Source: Simmondsia chinensis
Lineage: Eukaryota; Streptophyta; Magnoliopsida; Caryophyllales; Simmondsiaceae
Length of the DNA stretch: 64,000 nucleotides
Assembly (NCBI GenBank): GCA_018398585.1
Contig: JAGTTD010000022.1
Location: 12,935,501 to 12,999,500, forward strand
Direction of reading: 5' to 3'
Numbering within the stretch: position 1 is the stretch's first letter; each line of letters begins with the position of its first letter. The notes under the pieces were generated by a model. The model made no database searches. It was not told the origin of the DNA and saw nothing but the letters and a program-made list of their open reading frames with translations. The translations under genes and the position numbers were made by a program. Below, piece after piece: positions 32,387 to 44,414 of this stretch.

Positions 32387-35300
32387 ATGTCAAGCTGGCA
32401 CCAAACGCAGCACTACATCCCCCAATTCACCCTAATACTTGTCGTTTCCCTCCTCATCTACCCATCAAACGCAGCGTCTAACACTTCCCAACTCCTCCTC
32501 CAGTTCAAGCAATCCCTAACAAACTCCACAGCTCTATCCAACTGGCACGCCTCGTTTGGATCACCCTGCCGCGTGTCCACCCCTGATTGGGCCGGAGTCC
32601 TCTGTGTCAACGGTACAGTGCGGGGCCTACAGCTTGAAAACATGAGCCTAGCTGGCCCAATCAACATTCACCCACTTGTCCACGTGTCAACCATCCGGAG
32701 CATCAGCCTTATGAACAACTCATTCAGTGGTCCCCTCCCCTCCTTCAACAAGCTGACGTGGCTCAAGAGTTTGTTTCTCTCTTACAATAACTTTACCGGG
32801 GAGTTAAACGACGACGTTTTTGCTGGGATGAGGCAGCTTAAGAAAGTCTACGTGGCACATAACGGGTTGTCGGGTAGGATCCCTAAGTCTCTGGCGGGTC
32901 TGACCCGGTTGCTGGAGGTGTCCTTTGCAGGAAACGGGTTTAGTGGTCACGTGCCGGAGTTTAGGTCACATGAGTTGAGGTTTGTGGATTTTTCGAATAA
33001 TAAGTTGGAGGGTCCAATTCCACCTAGCTTGAGCAAGTTCAATTCAAGCTCTTTTCAAGGTAATTTTTATTTCTTTTTTTTTGGGTTCTATTTTTAATTA
33101 GCTTAAACTTTTAAGATTGTTGATTCGTTGACATGATATCAGAGCTTTATTGACTAAGAAGTCACGAATTTAAATCCCAACAATACTCCTTCTAAATATG
33201 AATCTATTTCAAGCACAAAGAATAAAGAGCATGTGCATTATCCACGTTTTAAGCCTAATAGGTCATTTTGAGGCTAAGAACTAGTTGAAATTGAAAGAAA
33301 AACATAAGATTTTTGATCCTGAAGCTGTAAAAGATTATGTATATTACGAATGGCAAAACACATATATGCACTCAATTAAGAACTGCATGATATTTAAAAA
33401 TGCAGCTTATTATTATTATTATTGGTCAAAAAAAATGCAGCTTAAAAAATAAAGAATCAAGAGAAACACATTTAAACAAGCTTTTACTAGTGTTTTTAGG
33501 TGCATTAGATATCCATATATGCAGTTAAATTATTTTCTTTCATGAATATTATTAAATTAAATTATTAATATTATTTTTAAAAACAATTATTAATATTAAC
33601 AACAGTAATAATGATCCCTAACTACCAAAACATCAAAAGTGACATCACATATGGTACAAAATTTAATTCAAATTACGAAAATAAGACTAACAACTCACAA
33701 TTGGAAACTTTTTTTTATTAAGTAAATAAAGTTGGGAGTTAGAGAATTTAAATTTCAGAATTGCATTTTATCAGTATCACTGGTCCTAGGTCGGTCCTGG
33801 CATTTTCGGGTTTCAAAACAAATATTTTAAATGGAGCCCTTTGTAGATAATAACATTCCTGTAAACAACAAAGGAACATACCCCAGTGCCTTAAGGGCTC
33901 CTGCCTGCGCAGGGTCTGGGGGGGCGGATGTACGCAGCCTTCCCCTTTCAGGGTGTTAACCTGAAGAGAGACTGTTTCCCAGTTTCCTGTAAACAACAGA
34001 AACCCTAATACAAAAATTGCAAAAAACATAATTAAAAAACTTGTTAATATTGTTAACAACTGATGTTTATAAATGTAATTGCTTTTGGGGCCCCCTAATG
34101 TTCGGGCCTCCAAGCGGTTGCTTGTATTTCCTGGGGTTATGTCCGGTCTTGGTTGGTCTAAGTTGGTTTACATGCAAATAGTTAATCAAAAATTTAAATT
34201 ATTATCATTTATTAGAAATATGTAGGGTGGAAGAAACTGATAATAAAATAGCATTAAATTATTATCATTTATTAGAAATATGTAGGGTGAAAGAAACTGA
34301 TAATAAAATAGCATGTCATCTATAATTATTTATCATTCATATCGATAGTGTTTGAAATGTATTTAGTTGTAAATAGTATATAGTAGTATTATTTTCAGTG
34401 CAAAATTGTTATTGTCAAAGTAAGACCGCAATTTTCAGGGCAATTGCATGGCTCTCATTGTTTATAGGTCACATTATTAAGCTCCAACGATAATAATTTT
34501 TGCCCTGTCAAAAAGAACTCCAGTTGTATATATCATCGATCATTTCAAAACTAACTATTTTTCCAATAATTAGAGACATATAAATCTCAGTACAAAACCA
34601 GCATACCCACTAAAGTGAAGGTCGAGAAAACCTACAAGATGTAGAAAAAAAACCAAAACATCATATCCCAAAACTCTTCAATGCATACCAGCACGCATTA
34701 TTTAGTGCAAATACAAAAAAAAAAAAAAAAAAAAAACCTAGTTTTATTGGCATGGCAGTTTTTGTCATTGTTGGGGGTTTTACGAAAACGTTTTTGAGCT
34801 CATTGTGTTGAAATTGTCTTAACATTAACAAAAATTGCACTGACAATAACACTACTCTAAAATAATTTAGAATAATTTACAAATTTTGTTATGGAGTGAA
34901 TTGAAAAAAACTCTAATGGAAGCACCCACACAAAAACTCCTTATTTAAAAGTAATTAAGTCATGTTACATATCCTTAATAGTCCGGTTGGTCAAATGCCA
35001 AGTATCAGGGTCGGTTTGGCCAAGTTCTTTATAAGAAACAATGTTCTTAATCATATTGTAATGGTTTTTTTCTCGAATAATGTACTTTTAAATAAAAGTA
35101 TTACTTTACATGTTAAACTAGGAGTAGAAAACTAATAATTTTTCTTCAAAGTATAAGTAGAAGTGAGAACAAAATATTTTTTCAAACAAAAATACTCATA
35201 TTAAAAATATTTTTTTTACAAATGTATTTCTATAAAAAATACTTTTGAAAAAATAAAATTTGGAACTGTCAAACAATTAAACTTGATATATTTTTTTTTT

Positions 35301-37889
35301 TCACTTATCCAAATATTTAATTTTCTTATAAAGATAAAACAAGACGTTAGGAGCCCTTTTCAGTAAAGAAGCACCAAAAAAAAAAATATATTATCATAGT
35401 TTCCTTATGTTCTCACCATTACCATTTTCCACATATAAATAGTTAGAATTTTAGTTTTGTTAACTATTGATGGTGTTGATAAACTTTTTTAGAATATGAA
35501 TTTTTTTTTTTAATTTTTTCTAGAATAGTTAACAACTTTATACTAATTAAGATTTTCTTTTAATCAAAATATACTGAATAAGATGGATACATGTAAAACT
35601 AAAAATACTTAGATTAACATTCAAATAGCTTGAAACTTTTCAGAATCATTATATCCTCTAATAATTTTGTGCTTATATTATCTATTAGCCGATAATGACA
35701 CTTAATCCTGTATAATAGCGGCATCTACATTCTCACCCTTGCGTCTAGAGTTGAACTTCTGCATTATTTACGTTTCAAGCTCAATGAGCATTTGTGAGAA
35801 GAAAAATGTTAGAATATAAAATTATTTATTATTATTCACTCCCAAAGTTAAACATATTTGAGGGTTGCTTATTTGACATTTAACATTAAATTCTTAAAAA
35901 ATAAAAAATCATATTTTCATGTATTATTGGTTTTTCCTGTAATTATTATATTAGAATGATTTTGTATTATTAATTAGTGGGTTATGTCATTCTGAGAAAT
36001 ATCATGAAGGTTTTTAATTCAAATTATTATAAGTACTGATTTTTTTTTTTTTTCCTATTTTTGGTTTTCCCTAAGAAAAGGAAAACTTATAAGGAAATGA
36101 AATGTAAAGAACATTATTAAATGCACTTAATTTGAGTATCTAATTATTTCATTAAATTTTATATAATATAAATTTATTAGATTATATAAAAAAATTATTT
36201 AATATTATTTACATAATCCAACTTAATTTAACATATTATATAGTACCTAACACAGATACAAAAATCAAATGCATATAACATTTTTCCAATGCATATATAA
36301 AAAGAGGTTTCAAACAAATAGTTAAGATGCAAAAACAACACGGCTGAACATAGTCTCGAGCAACTCAAACAATTATTTATAGCCCTCACATTTTAAAGGC
36401 CCCATATGTTAGGGTTATAGTTTTCAAAGTCCCAAATGTCGATATTAATAAATTTTATGATTTATATTTCTATACTTTACAGTATCAATATTATGATATT
36501 AAAAAAGTATTAATAGTGTTTCATTTGTAAGGTTTACTTGAGGCCCCAAAATTATTAGGGTGGCCTTATAAAAGGATAGAAAAAAGACCTAATATGACAT
36601 TTTTTTTTATTTTTTCCATTTATTTGATTTTACCTGTCATGATTATTTTGTTCCTAACTTTTTTTTAATTGGATCTAGTTAAATTTTTATTTTATTCATT
36701 TAGTTTATTGTAGATTGATATTAAAATAGGTTTTTCCTAAAAATTACCTAAATCTTAGGTAAGTAATATTGAAAAATTTTTAAATAAAATATAAAAAATT
36801 AAATTTTTTAAAATCACATCAAAAATGTATGTGATTTTTAATAAAAAGATCCATTAAAATAATAAAAAATAAAAAGGAGAAGTACACGTATGTAGCATGA
36901 AAAGGAATGTGTAAGTAAACAAGGTCACGTCTAATAATAGTGCGTGGTCTTCACGTAGATTAGTCCTTTTATTTCTTTATTTTATTTTTCTTTTTGTCTG
37001 GTCAAACTGTTGACCTCCTTTATAAATATTTTTGAAAAATATTATATTTTAAAAAAATTAAAAATTAATTCATCGGTCCAAATTCGGAACTGACCGAACC
37101 ACACTGGACCGAAGACCGAAACTGGCCTTTTTTGATGACCAAAGACTGAACCGAATTTATTCAGTCCGGTTCGGTTACTTCATGGATTGGACCGATTATT
37201 ATTTCTTTCTTTTCAAATATAAGTATTTACCATATTTTATTAATTTTGGATAACTTTAAAAACATCTAACAGAAAAAAAGAATAAAAATGAACAATAAAA
37301 ATAATAGAAAATATAGAAATATTTTATGATCATCCTTCAAATACAACAGTTCATAATAAGTTATATTTACTAAACTCGACCCTAATAATTTGGCCACTTT
37401 GATTTGATTCACATTTCTCGATTCTCCATTACCAACGAAATTCTTCATAAATTAACTAGAAATAATTATGTATATAAGTTGTAACAATATATATAATGTA
37501 ATAGTTTTATCATTGAAACAAATAAGATAAGTTAATATGGGTATTTATGGGCTATTTCTAAACTAATTTTAGGCCCAAATTTTATAAGTCTAAGTAGTCT
37601 ACTTGTAATCTAATAAAATATATAGGAGGCCCAACAACGTAATTCGGTTTTTTGGTCCGGTCTCGGGTTTTTCGGGTTTGAACCGGACCGGACCAAAACC
37701 CGAAATAAAGTCAACTTGAGGGCCGAGGATGGGACCGAAACTGAATCGGTCCGGTCTGATTTTTTTGTTCAGACCGATATTTAAACACCCCTATATACAA
37801 TGAGTATAATATTATGCACAAATAAAAAATAAAATATTTTAGAAAATGAATGGAGGATATTGTTCGCTGATTTTCTTAATGTGTATATA

Positions 37890-37927
<38 letters not shown>

Positions 37928-40900
37928 GTTGTTACAACATTCGCCATTTTTGGTTGTCGTTATACCGAACATCAGGGCTAGACATAACTCAAAGTAAATC
38001 AAGCAAAAGCTTGAAGCCTCTAAAATATTGTAGGTATTGTGTTTTTAAAGTTTTAATTGTTAATAAGAAAGTGATAATGTCAAAGCAATTTTTACTAATG
38101 TCAGGCATTTTGTCTCCCTTACAATTTCTTTTTCATTTTGCCCTTCTTTTAAATTTTATTCAAAATATTTTTTTAACTCTAATTAGGAACTTACAATGTT
38201 TTATTATTAATTTTTTACTTAAAATCATCTAAATGTTAGGTGCGGCTTTTAAAAAAATCACCTATATTATCTAATTTTTTCAATGACGCAATTTTAATAT
38301 TAACATGACAGTTTTTGATGACTTTTCATTTTAAAAATATTTTTTTAAATATAAAAATTATTATAAAAAAATATTTACAAATTTTTAGATGTTAAAATTA
38401 TTTTAACGTAAATTCGAATTTTTAAAAAACTTAAAAAAAGATAAATATTTTAAAAATTTTGAATTTACATTTAAATAATTAAAAATATTTATACATCTAA
38501 AAATTTTTAAATATTTTTAAAATAATTTTTATATTTTAAAATAAAATGGAAAGTAATCAAAACTATGGTGTTAATGTTAATGTGTAACATTGAAAAGTTT
38601 TGAAAAATTTAGTTGCGACTTAAAAAAATTAAAAAATGTAGTTGATTTTTTGAAACCAGATTTAAAATTTAGGCTTTCAGTAAAAAAACATAATAATAAT
38701 ATATTGTAAGTTTCCAATTAGGTTTAAGAAAATATTTTGAATAAAAATTAAATGAAGGGCAAAATGGAAAAGAAAAGGTATGAGAGACAAAATGCCTCGG
38801 TGTTACATTCAACATCCTCATATGGAAAAATATTAGTTAGGACTTGGTTATGAGAATTATTGAATGGTTAAGATAGTTAGAAATATTATTAATTTATTAA
38901 TGACTTTGTTAAAGCTATAAATATTTGTACTAATTGATATATGGATAACAAAAATCAAACAACATTTCTCAATCTTTTTCTATGCTCTCTCTCTTCCCTT
39001 CTCTCTCTCTTCTTTCTCTTCTAACCCTAATTCTACTCCAACTCTTCTCTCTGTCTATCCTAAACCCTAATTTGACCTTTAAATCTCAGATGTGTCTATA
39101 ATTGACGCATTATTTGGTATTAGAACAATCGATTCTCAGCACCTGCAAGTTAAAAAAAATATATACCATGAAGAGTCCAAACTAAAGTCGAAAGTTAACA
39201 TTAATAAGTTTATTTAACATTAATAAATGCATCATTATTAGTTTGTTAAAGTCGATTCTCGGCATTAGTAAAATTTTCAAAATTTAGGTTTTGAAAGTTA
39301 ACATTAAAGTGTGATATTAAAATTTTTTTTTAAATATTTAAAAAATATCTTTTATTTTTAAATTTTTTTTTTTTTAATGGCAAGTCATCAAAAACTTACT
39401 GTGTTAACATTAAAATGTAACATTAAAAAATTAAAAAATATAGATGGTTTTTCAAAACCACACCTAAAATTTATGTAAAAAATTTAATAATAATACATTG
39501 TAAATTCATAATTAGATTTAAGAAAATATTTTGAATAAAAATTTAAAGAAGGTCAAAATGGGAAACAAAATATAGGGGATACAAGATGCCCTAGCATTAG
39601 TAAAAATTACTTTGGCATTATCACTTTCCTTGTTAATATTAATAAGTTTTATGATTACAATTTTTATATGTATTAGTATTTAGAAAAAAATTATTATATA
39701 TAAAAGACTTCATTTGAAACACCTACTTAGAGCCTCGATAATGTCAAAACTGGCCTCATTGATCATATATGGTAAAGTTAATGTTCTTGTTTTCCTAAAA
39801 CATATTTTTGTTTTTCTTTTCATAACCTTTTTATTTTTTTGTTTATATAAGGAACAATGTGACTTTTTTTCTTCGAAAATAATATGCTTTTAAATACTTT
39901 TAATATTTTGACATTATTCAATCTTTAACAACCCATTACCCTTATTTAGTAGGTTGGGAGTCCTTGAAAATAGCATCTCTTCAGGGTAGTCCCCTGAAGG
40001 GGAAAGGCTGCGTATATCTACCCCCCCAGACCCTGCCTTTGCGGGAGCCCTTAGAGGCACTAGGTTTGTTGTTGTTGTTGTATCAATTAACTAACGACAT
40101 CGATAATCATTTGAATACTTAATATTATTAAGATATGTCTGGAATGGTTATTTTTTTTTTTTTTGTTTATAATTTAATTTCTTAGAAATTTGAAACTATA
40201 TTTCAAAAATAATTTTTACTTTTTAAAAAGTGTTAAAATGTAAAAACTTGAAAATAATTCAAGAAGAATTCGAATGAATTCAAAACAAGATAAAGATAAA
40301 TATTGAGAATTGTAATAGATAATTTTTACTTGGATACAATCTAACTACATATACTACACCTAAGCTAGATGAAAGGTCATGACTCATGACTTTCATAGAC
40401 AATAAGTTACAAAAATAAAGGTCCTAGTAATTGGGCCATTAAGGCCGGTTGGAAGATCAAAAGAGAGGAGAAAAGAAAATCAATTCTACCTAATTACAAT
40501 GAATGTTCTAGATCTAGTTAATTGCAAAGAATATTTTAAAGCATAACAGCGTACACAAATACGAAAATATAAAGTATTTACAAAAGACGGAAAATAAAGC
40601 TCAACAAAAAGCTTTTTAAAAACTAATTTTAAATTTTAAAAAACTAAAATTTGTAGAAAAAACAATACGATGACAAGTGGAGAATAGGAATATTTCATAT
40701 TTATTAATTCGGTGAGTATAATACTTAATATTACTAGATTAAATTAAAATAATATAATCACATGATATTCATAGTATCTTGTTCTATATAATATTAATTT
40801 GAGTTATTTATGTCAAAGTCTCTATATTTAGTACACTGTGTTAATTTAATCCTTATACAATTTATATTGTATCAGTTTGATATTTAAAGTAAAATTTATC

Positions 40901-43785
40901 TCAAATTGTTGACGAAATTTTTAATGGTTTAGCCACATATTATGTTAAATTGAGTTAATGGATGGATTTGTAGTAAATTACTTACATGTAATATATTTAT
41001 ATTATTAAAAATTACGCCATTAGCCTAACTTTTAATTTGGCTATAGAACTGAATTGACACAATATAAATTGTACATATACTAAATTAACACAATAAAAAA
41101 TATTAAGACTAAATTCATACAATAAGCAAACTACATTACTATTACTATAAATAACCATAATAATTTTATACGACTTATTTATATCTATGATATTAGTCTG
41201 TATTATAATTTTGTTTGGTCAAATATTATAATTTATTATGTTTGGATTTAATAACTTTTTATATTATGTATTAGAAACATAAAATATATATGTATAATTT
41301 AAATCCGAAGATGATACCATAAGTACACGTGGCTGTTGATGCAAAGTACGCCCTTTTTATTAGTACAGACGTGCCTGTCTGTAGGATATATCATTTTCCA
41401 CCCGCTAAATATTAATTATGCACTTATATATGTTGTGAGTTTATTATAGTTTATAAATGCTTTATAAATTTAATATTTTTCTATTTTAATAATTTTATTT
41501 TGTATCTATTAAATCAAGAATTAGACATTTTTTTAGTACATTTACAAATTTTCCATCATTTTCAAAAAGAATAATCCAGGGTTAGACATAATCCCAAATA
41601 ACCGCTTAAAGTTATAGTTTTAAAAGCCTCAATTATTAATATTAATAAATTTTATGATAATTTTTTTAAATTTATTATATTAATATTCTAGTATTATGAA
41701 AAATATTAATATATATGAAAGATACTGTTTGTAACGTTTGCTTGATAATATATAGGAAGGACCTAACGTTTACCTTGGCCAAATATTAATAGAGAAAGCA
41801 ATCTTATAGCTCTGTGCAAATTACATGTGAATAATTATCAATATATATTATATAGGATATTATTATATTATGAAAATTTTGTTATTTGATATTACTTTTT
41901 GATAATCTAATAATTTATTATTATAAAATTATGTTTAGAATTGTATCATACAAAACATCATCTAGAGATCTTTTCTAATAGATTAGAGCATTTCATTGTA
42001 GAATTGGTCAGAATATTTCTCATATTTCATCTTACAATAAGATTAATTACTCTTCCATCTGATTATCCACTTGAGAAAATAACTATATTCCATTGATACA
42101 AAATAGGAAACTCAGGTCTATGCGGCCAACCTTTGGCACTATGCAAGCCACCATCCAACGCTGTTGTACCCATAGTCATAATCATTGTGGTCACAATTGG
42201 ATTAGTTGCAGTAATAAGCGTAGCATTCATCATACGTCACAGTCGACAGCTCAAAAGATCTACAAGCACCCGCATCGAACCCCTCCAGGCAGACAAAGCC
42301 CGCAAACCACCCAACAGATACGATCTGTATCCCAACCGATCTAGGGCCTTAGACCGCCCTACAAGCTACAAGAAGAGCGACAACGGAAAATTGTGCTTTT
42401 TAAGGAATGACAGGCAGAAGTTCGAGATGCAAGACCTTCTCAAGGCCTCAGCTGAGGTCTTAGGGAGCGGGAGCTTTGGCTCATCGTATAAAGCTACAAT
42501 CCTAGGCGGGCCGATGTTCGTCGTAAAGAGGTTTAGGCAAATGAACAATGTGGCAAAAGAGGAGTTCCAAGAGCACATGAAGAGGGTTGGAAGGATGAGG
42601 CACCCTAACTTGTTACCCCTTATTGCTTACTTTCATAAAAGAGAGGAGAAGCTTCTTATTAGTGATTTTGTTGAGAATGGTAGCTTGGCAAGTCATCTCC
42701 ATGGTAAGTAATGTTCTTTTCACAGTAGGGGTGTAAATGAGTCAAGTTGAACCTATCTTTGTTAGTCTTGAGCTCGATTCACCTACATTTTACATAGATT
42801 GGCTTAGTTATGCACGAACCTGACTCAAAGAGCTACGTGTTGAATACGGCTAGTTTGCCATCATTTGCCTAGAGTTGGTTTGAGCTAGATACCAGTATAA
42901 GCTAACTAACGAGCATTTGTTTCTTTTCCAAGTTGAAAAAGATAGAAAATAATGTATTTGTTCTCAAAAACTTACGTCACTTTCCACTACAAAGTCGGTT
43001 CTAAATCAAGCTCAGTGAGGCTTATCAAGCTCGAGTTTGAACAAACTAGAAGGTTCTCATCTTGGTCTAGCTCGACTCATTTATGCTTATAGTATTGTGC
43101 AAATGCAGGTAGGCGGACTCCGGATCAACCGGGAATAAGTTGGGCAAAGCGCTTGAAAATAATAAAGGGAGTAGCAAGAGGCCTTGCATATCTCTACAGG
43201 GAGCTCCCTCACCTTGTCTTACCCCATGGCCACTTAAAATCCTCCAATGTTCTCCTAGATGACAGTTTCGAGCCCCTTTTATCGGACTACGCACTTGCCC
43301 CTGTGATCACTCGAGAACACGCTGAGCAAGTCATGGTCGCCTACAAGTCTCCTGAGTTCATCCAAGCCAACATACTGAACAAAAAAACTGACGTTTGGTG
43401 CTTGGGGATCCTGATCCTAGAAACCCTGACAGGAAAGTTCCCAGCGAATTATTTGAAGCATGGGAAGGGTGGTATGGATGACCTGGCTACATGGGTGGAG
43501 TCGATTGTCAAGGACGAGTGGACAGTCGAGATGTTAGACGTCGAGATGGAAGCGACAAGAAGCGCGAAAAGGGAGTTGCTAAAGCTGTTGAAGATCGGGA
43601 TGTGGTGTTGTGAGTGGAACGTAGAGAAGAGGTGGAGTATAAGAGAGGCTGTGGAGATGATTGAAGAGTTGAAAGAGAGTGATAGTGATGAACCAAGTTT
43701 TCCTTCTTACAGGAGTAAAAGATCGTACTCTACCATTTCATCAATTACTGAAGAAAATGTCTTAATTCACGAACAATTTCAATGA
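32387..43785 (+). CDS. PRK-like: Pollen receptor-like kinase, LRR-RLK subfamily III (3 exons, 648 aa)
   Basis: Exons 32387-33059, 42107-42703 and 43109-43785 have GT/AG borders and phase-1 joins. I chose ATG 32387, not the in-frame ATG at 32252, because a signal peptide (residues 1-30, hydrophobic core FTLILVVSLLI) follows directly. In order: N-terminal LRR cap (33-72, C...WAGVLC), five or six LRRs (75-215), Cys pair GLCGQPLALC, membrane span (243-268), juxtamembrane region, kinase with P-loop GSGSFG (344-349), Lys365, HGHLKSSN (463-470) and SDYAL (482-486). HRD and DFG are replaced, as in known PRKs, so it is an atypical or weak kinase. PRKs sit in the pollen-tube plasma membrane and signal through RopGEFs to control tip growth; that role is inferred from the family. 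Intron 1 is 9,047 bp and intron 2 is 405 bp, both filled with transposon debris. Confidence 0.9.
33105..33260 (+). repeat. TRIM-like fragment in kinase intron 1
   Basis: GATATCAGAGCTTTATTGAC, AATTTAAATCCC and GTGCATTATCCAC match the fragment at 57712-57850. The first string resembles a primer-binding site. Confidence 0.5.
33884..33985 (-). repeat. RTE-LINE 3'-tail / Au-SINE-like unit, copy 3
   Basis: GGGCTCCTGCCTGCGCAGGG, TACGCAGCCTTCCCCTTTC and GAGAGACTGTTTCCC match the shared unit in reverse. It lies in kinase intron 1. Confidence 0.8.
34194..34314 (+). repeat. 60-bp tandem repeat, two copies
   Basis: TATTATCATTTATTAG ... AAATAGCAT is repeated with a period of 60 bp and one visible change (GGTGGAAG/GGTGAAAG). 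The surrounding 33260-36330 is AT-rich intron sequence with no gene, plus a short TRIM-like string near 35735-35800 and a 22-A run at 34715-34736. Confidence 0.9.
36340..36590. repeat. Dispersed intron repeat, unclassified
   Basis: Strings such as TTTTAAAGGCCCC, ATTAATAAATTTTATGA and AAGGTTTACTTGAGG recur in altered form near 39650-39770 and 41580-41760, all within kinase intron 1. No coding content. Confidence 0.45.
37060..37791 (-). mobile_element. hAT-like remnant rich in GGTCCGGT motifs
   Basis: The right end is ACACCCCTA (TAGGGGTGT in reverse), a typical hAT terminus, preceded by many CGGTCC/GGACCG motifs near both ends (37070-37190 and 37640-37775). No left terminus or duplication was found, so the left boundary is uncertain. 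Confidence 0.55.
37889..37924 (+). repeat. (AT)n microsatellite
   Basis: Nearly pure AT repeat in kinase intron 1. Confidence 0.95.
38074..38805. mobile_element. Long-armed foldback MITE, about 730 bp
   Basis: The left arm contains GGCATTTTGTCTCCCTTAC, CATTTTGCCCTTC and TTCAAAATATTTT; the right arm has their reverse complements (GAGAGACAAAATGCC, GAAGGGCAAAATGG, AAAATATTTTGAA). Arms extend about 300 bp to a centre near 38430. Lies in kinase intron 1. No coding content. Confidence 0.8.
38832..39124 (+). repeat. Probable LTR fragment with primer-binding-site-like motif
   Basis: A TATAAATATTTG box near 38918, a CT-rich leader with AACCCTAATT strings (38980-39080), and TTTGGTATTAGAACAATC at about 39112-39129 resemble an LTR followed by a tRNA-Met priming site. 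The left edge (TTAGTTAGGACTTGG) is approximate and no partner LTR was seen. Confidence 0.45.
39270..39615. mobile_element. Second, degenerate copy of the foldback MITE
   Basis: The right half (39390-39610) repeats TTAAGAAAATATTTTGAAT, GGTCAAAATGGGAAAC and ACAAGATGCCCTAGCATTAG from the 38074-38805 family. The left half is poorly preserved. Confidence 0.65.
39951..40083 (+). repeat. RTE-LINE 3'-tail / Au-SINE-like unit, copy 4
   Basis: TTGGGAGTCCTTGAAAATAG, GGCTGCGTATATCTACCCCC, CGGGAGCCCTTAGAGGCACT and (TTG)5. Tail-only copy in kinase intron 1. Confidence 0.85.
40805..41130. mobile_element. MITE-like family, copy in kinase intron 1
   Basis: Shares AGTAAAATTTATCTCAAATT-, TTTTTAATGGTTTAGCCACA- and AATTGACACAATATAAATTG-type strings with 56466-56788. 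The rest of 40084-42106 is AT-rich intron with no gene. Confidence 0.65.
42726..43091 (+). mobile_element. hAT-like MITE filling kinase intron 2
   Basis: Left end TAGGGGTGTAAATGAGTCAA; right end in reverse TATAAGCATAAATGAGTCGA. Internal GAGCTCGA/TCGAGCT motifs are typical of this plant hAT group. It leaves only 22 bp after the donor and 17 bp before the acceptor. No clear 8-bp duplication. Confidence 0.8.
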
Positions 43786-44406
43786 TAGAACTAAGTTAGA
43801 GAGTATGTAATTTCAAGCACTTCGTATTTTCTTCTAGTACTCCTCTCATTCATTATGATTTATATTAGAGCATCGTATTGTACAATCAATACAGTAACTC
43901 CATGTAGCAAGAGAAAAACGTAGATTATTGTTGTTGTTTTGAAAGATTCTTTTCCTTTGTCTTTGTTGTCTTTTAGGTTGTGACAAATATGCTTTAGAAT
44001 TGTATGACATGCTCTAGGTAGTAAGAACTTTTATAATGATTCTTATTAAAGTTCATTTATATCATGAGTTTGTCTTTCCAAGTATATTTATACATGCAAA
44101 TTAAGTGTTTAATTGGACCGAAGCACCAAGGTTGAACAAAAACAATTAGCATGGTCAATGGATCAAGCTTATCTGAGTCGTCTCCAAGTTACGATTTGAC
44201 TAGGCAATAAGGTGTAGGGGAAGAGGAATAAAGAGAAAGTCGATGAATTAATCCCTTTTAAGTTTCTAAAAATACGCGTCAGGACTTTTCAATGGTAAAT
44301 AGTGGGATTAGATGTACTATAACTCAGTTAACTATGAAAGTGAGCTTCAGGCGCGCACTGATGGTGGCGCAATGAAGTGCGCCAAAAATACTATGGCTAA
44401 AACTCA
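43786..44406. other. Downstream region of the receptor kinase
   Basis: Probably 3' UTR and intergenic sequence; a TTGTTGTTGT string near 43928 is too short to assign. No gene seen. Confidence 0.4.
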
Positions 44407-44414
44407 AGTGAGGG

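Noticed and set aside
37781..38232. Open frames around the AT microsatellite
   Set aside because: Low-complexity Tyr/Ile translations of (AT)n; no support.
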